This document shows positions 62,347 to 64,000 of a DNA stretch of 64,000 nt, piece after piece. This stretch comes from Lepisosteus oculatus (taxonomy: Eukaryota; Chordata; Actinopteri; Semionotiformes; Lepisosteidae). The stretch lies in NCBI RefSeq assembly GCF_040954835.1, contig NC_090698.1:26403501-26467500 (forward strand), given 5' to 3'. Made by a program: the position numbers and the translations under genes. Numbering within the stretch: the first letter of the stretch is position 1; the number at the start of each line of letters is the position of its first letter. The notes below the pieces were generated by a model. It searched no databases, was not told the origin of the DNA, and saw only the letters and a list, made by a program, of their open reading frames with translations.

Positions 62347-62354
62347 TTTTTATA
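62347..62354 (-). promoter_or_regulatory. il31ra: Candidate TATA box of il31ra
   Basis: TATAAAAA on the minus strand, in GCTATAAAAACAC, about 190 bases upstream of the start codon. A start of transcription near 62320 would give a leader of roughly 165 bases inside the first exon. Assigned by motif and position only. Confidence 0.35.
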
Positions 62355-62359
62355 GCTAA

Positions 62360-63480
62360 GATCTTAGGAGGATAGGGTTTATCGATAAATAGTCCCTGGC
62401 AAAAGAAAAACAATTTATGCTGGTTATCGTAACAAATGAGCACAGGTCATCAAGTAAAAGCCATTTTCTGTTCAACAATACAAAACGTGGAAAAACACTC
62501 TTATTGTTAATGAATGCAGCATAAATTTTGGTTGGCATGTCTGAACTCGATTTAAGTTGAGTGTTTGATTTGTTGAAACTGAAAATGTTGTTATTGGCGC
62601 TACAGTATGTACTGTTGTTCCTCTTGCTCAGGTCACAGTTTATTTTGAGTAATCTATTCAAAAACCAGTTTCACTAACAAGGCGTTTTTTGTGCTTAATT
62701 TCTAAATCCTCCTACAAGTTTCCTTAAAGATAGCCAGTTTTGATTTATTGATGAGCGGCGGTCAATTTAAGCCAAATTGAGATTTACTGTAGCTATGTTG
62801 TGTTATGAAGTCTGGTTTATTGGTATTTTAAAAAAAGACTGCATAACATTAGATTATATAAATAAGTTGTAAAAAAAACGTTTTTTACATTTCAAACATT
62901 TAGATTTTTTTTCCTTTACAAACATTTCTAAACAGCTCAATAAAGCTATTACGAGCCAGGCATTATAATTTTTTCGTTTCCACCGTTTTAGTCACCAAGT
63001 TACAATATTGTATGTACCTTGCTTTTTAGGATTCAGACCAAAGGAAACCAAAGTTAATTCCTGCTCTTAATCCCTTGTGCAGACTGGTTAAAGTAAAACT
63101 GAATGTTATTCTTCAGACTAAGGACTATGAAAGGTAAAATAAAATCTGTTCAGGATGTCACTCTAGGACCAACAGTGAAACTAGGTCTTGAAGACTCAAG
63201 AGAGAAACTGAGAGGGACTGCAGACAGGTCTGAAATCTTGAAATATTTATTCATATAAAGGCTGGTGGGTGTCTGAAACAAACTACTCAACCATGGTGCT
63301 GAAATATATTCCATGGGACCCATGACAAAATGGTTGGATCAACATGTTAGAAATGCAACAGCTAGATTGGCCAAATAGCTCTTTTCCTTTTTAACCTGTC
63401 TTTTGTTTTTAAAATGGCAATGTCAATGAAACCATTTTGTGTTACAAGACATATAGGAACATTTGTAGTCAATCGTTTAA
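62360..63480. other. Upstream flank of il31ra
   Basis: AT-rich, no gene seen. A CR1-like LINE end lies at 63250-63400 in plus orientation (GGCTGGTGGGTGTCTGAAAC). Any distal il31ra control elements would lie here, but none stands out. Confidence 0.5.
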
Positions 63481-63489
63481 TTAGGAGGG

Positions 63490-63835
63490 TGACAGTGCCA
63501 CAGTGGTGAGCATTGTTGCCTCTCAGTGCTGGGGCCTTGGATTCACTTTTGAATTTGGGTTGCTATCCGGGTGAAGTTTGTATGTTCACGTGGGTGTCCT
63601 CCGGGTCCTCCAGTTTCCTCCCACAGTCCAAAGACGTACTGGTTAGTGAATTGGCTTCTGGGAAAACTGGGCCTTCTGTGAGTGTATGTCTGTGTTTGTG
63701 TCTTTCTGTCCTGTGATGGCGTCCCATCCAGGGTGTATCCTGCCTTGGCACCTGTTGCTTTCCATGATTGGCTCAGGCTCCCCCATGACCCTGTATTGGA
63801 TGAAGCAATTAGAAAATGGATGGATGGATAGTTTG
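63490..63835 (+). repeat. Fish retroposon tail-family copy, best preserved
   Basis: Full order: GTGCCACAGTGGTGAGCATT GTTGCCTC, TGTCCTCCGGGTCCTCCAGT TTCCTCCCACAGTCC, CCATCCAGGGTGTATCCTGC, ending GAAAATGGATGGATGGATA. Other copies lie at 20.3, 40.3, 53.9 and 60.9 kb. Confidence 0.8.
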
Positions 63836-64000
63836 ACTACACTGAGATCACACAGTGTAAGAGGAACTATGTAAAAAAGCCAAAATAACTGCCAGGCATA
63901 ACTCTTCAGTCAGAACCTTATCTCCTTATCTCTCCAGTTTACAGAATCTAATGTTTTTTTTTTTTTATTGAGTCAAAACGTAGTAGTGGAATAACTCATA

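Overview
The window is vertebrate genomic DNA, almost certainly from a ray-finned fish. Genes are split into many short exons with GT-AG introns. The intronic DNA carries fish-type retroposons, CR1/L2-like LINE remnants and Tc1-like transposon fossils. The 5S-rRNA-headed SINE family and the mammal-like gene order fit a non-teleost fish such as a gar or bowfin, but that placement is inference.

Two type I cytokine receptor genes lie tail to tail. On the + strand, roughly 1.0-35.6 kb, is il6st (gp130, the shared signal transducer of the IL-6 family). It has a probable non-coding first exon near 1.1-1.33 kb, an ATG at 16522 and 15 coding exons that join in frame to 911 codons before a stop at 33539-33541. 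The predicted protein has an Ig-like D1, a cytokine-binding module with WSDWS, three further fibronectin III domains, a membrane helix, box 1 and a tail with YSTV and three YXXQ motifs. On the - strand, 62.15-37.68 kb, is an il31ra-like gene of 16 coding exons and 739 codons. It has no Ig domain, carries WSDWS, five fibronectin III domains, a membrane helix and box 1, and has a short tail without YXXQ. The two genes share the same intron phases and several identical exon lengths (160, 83, 102, 141 and 82 bases), so they look like an old inverted tandem duplicate. The same neighbours lie tail to tail in human.

The rest is intron and flank. From left to right: LINE remnants (0.29-0.76 and 2.9-4.1 kb); the il6st promoter region with a cluster of STAT-type TTCN3GAA sites (0.94-1.06 kb); a dead Tc1-like transposon (8.75-9.78 kb); a 5S-headed SINE (12.58-13.12 kb); another Tc1-like remnant (30.7-31.3 kb); the intergenic gap (35.6-37.7 kb); an old repeat split by a younger retroposon (44.5-46.0 kb); a truncated second SINE copy (49.1-49.57 kb); a reverse-transcriptase fragment (56.46-57.05 kb); an unexplained perfect inverted repeat (61.19-61.24 kb); and fish-type tail-family retroposons at 20.3, 40.3, 53.9, 60.9 and 63.5 kb. 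No tRNA or intact rRNA gene, CRISPR array or intact mobile-element gene was found.

Functionally, gp130 pairs with ligand-specific receptors and signals through JAK1 and STAT3. IL31RA in mammals pairs with OSMR for IL-31. The most notable points are the STAT-site cluster at the il6st promoter, the probable loss of three gp130 disulfides, a YFKR where mammals have a YXXQ site, a four-cysteine exon in the il31ra-like gene where gp130 has its Ig domain, and a start-stop uORF just before the il31ra-like ATG.
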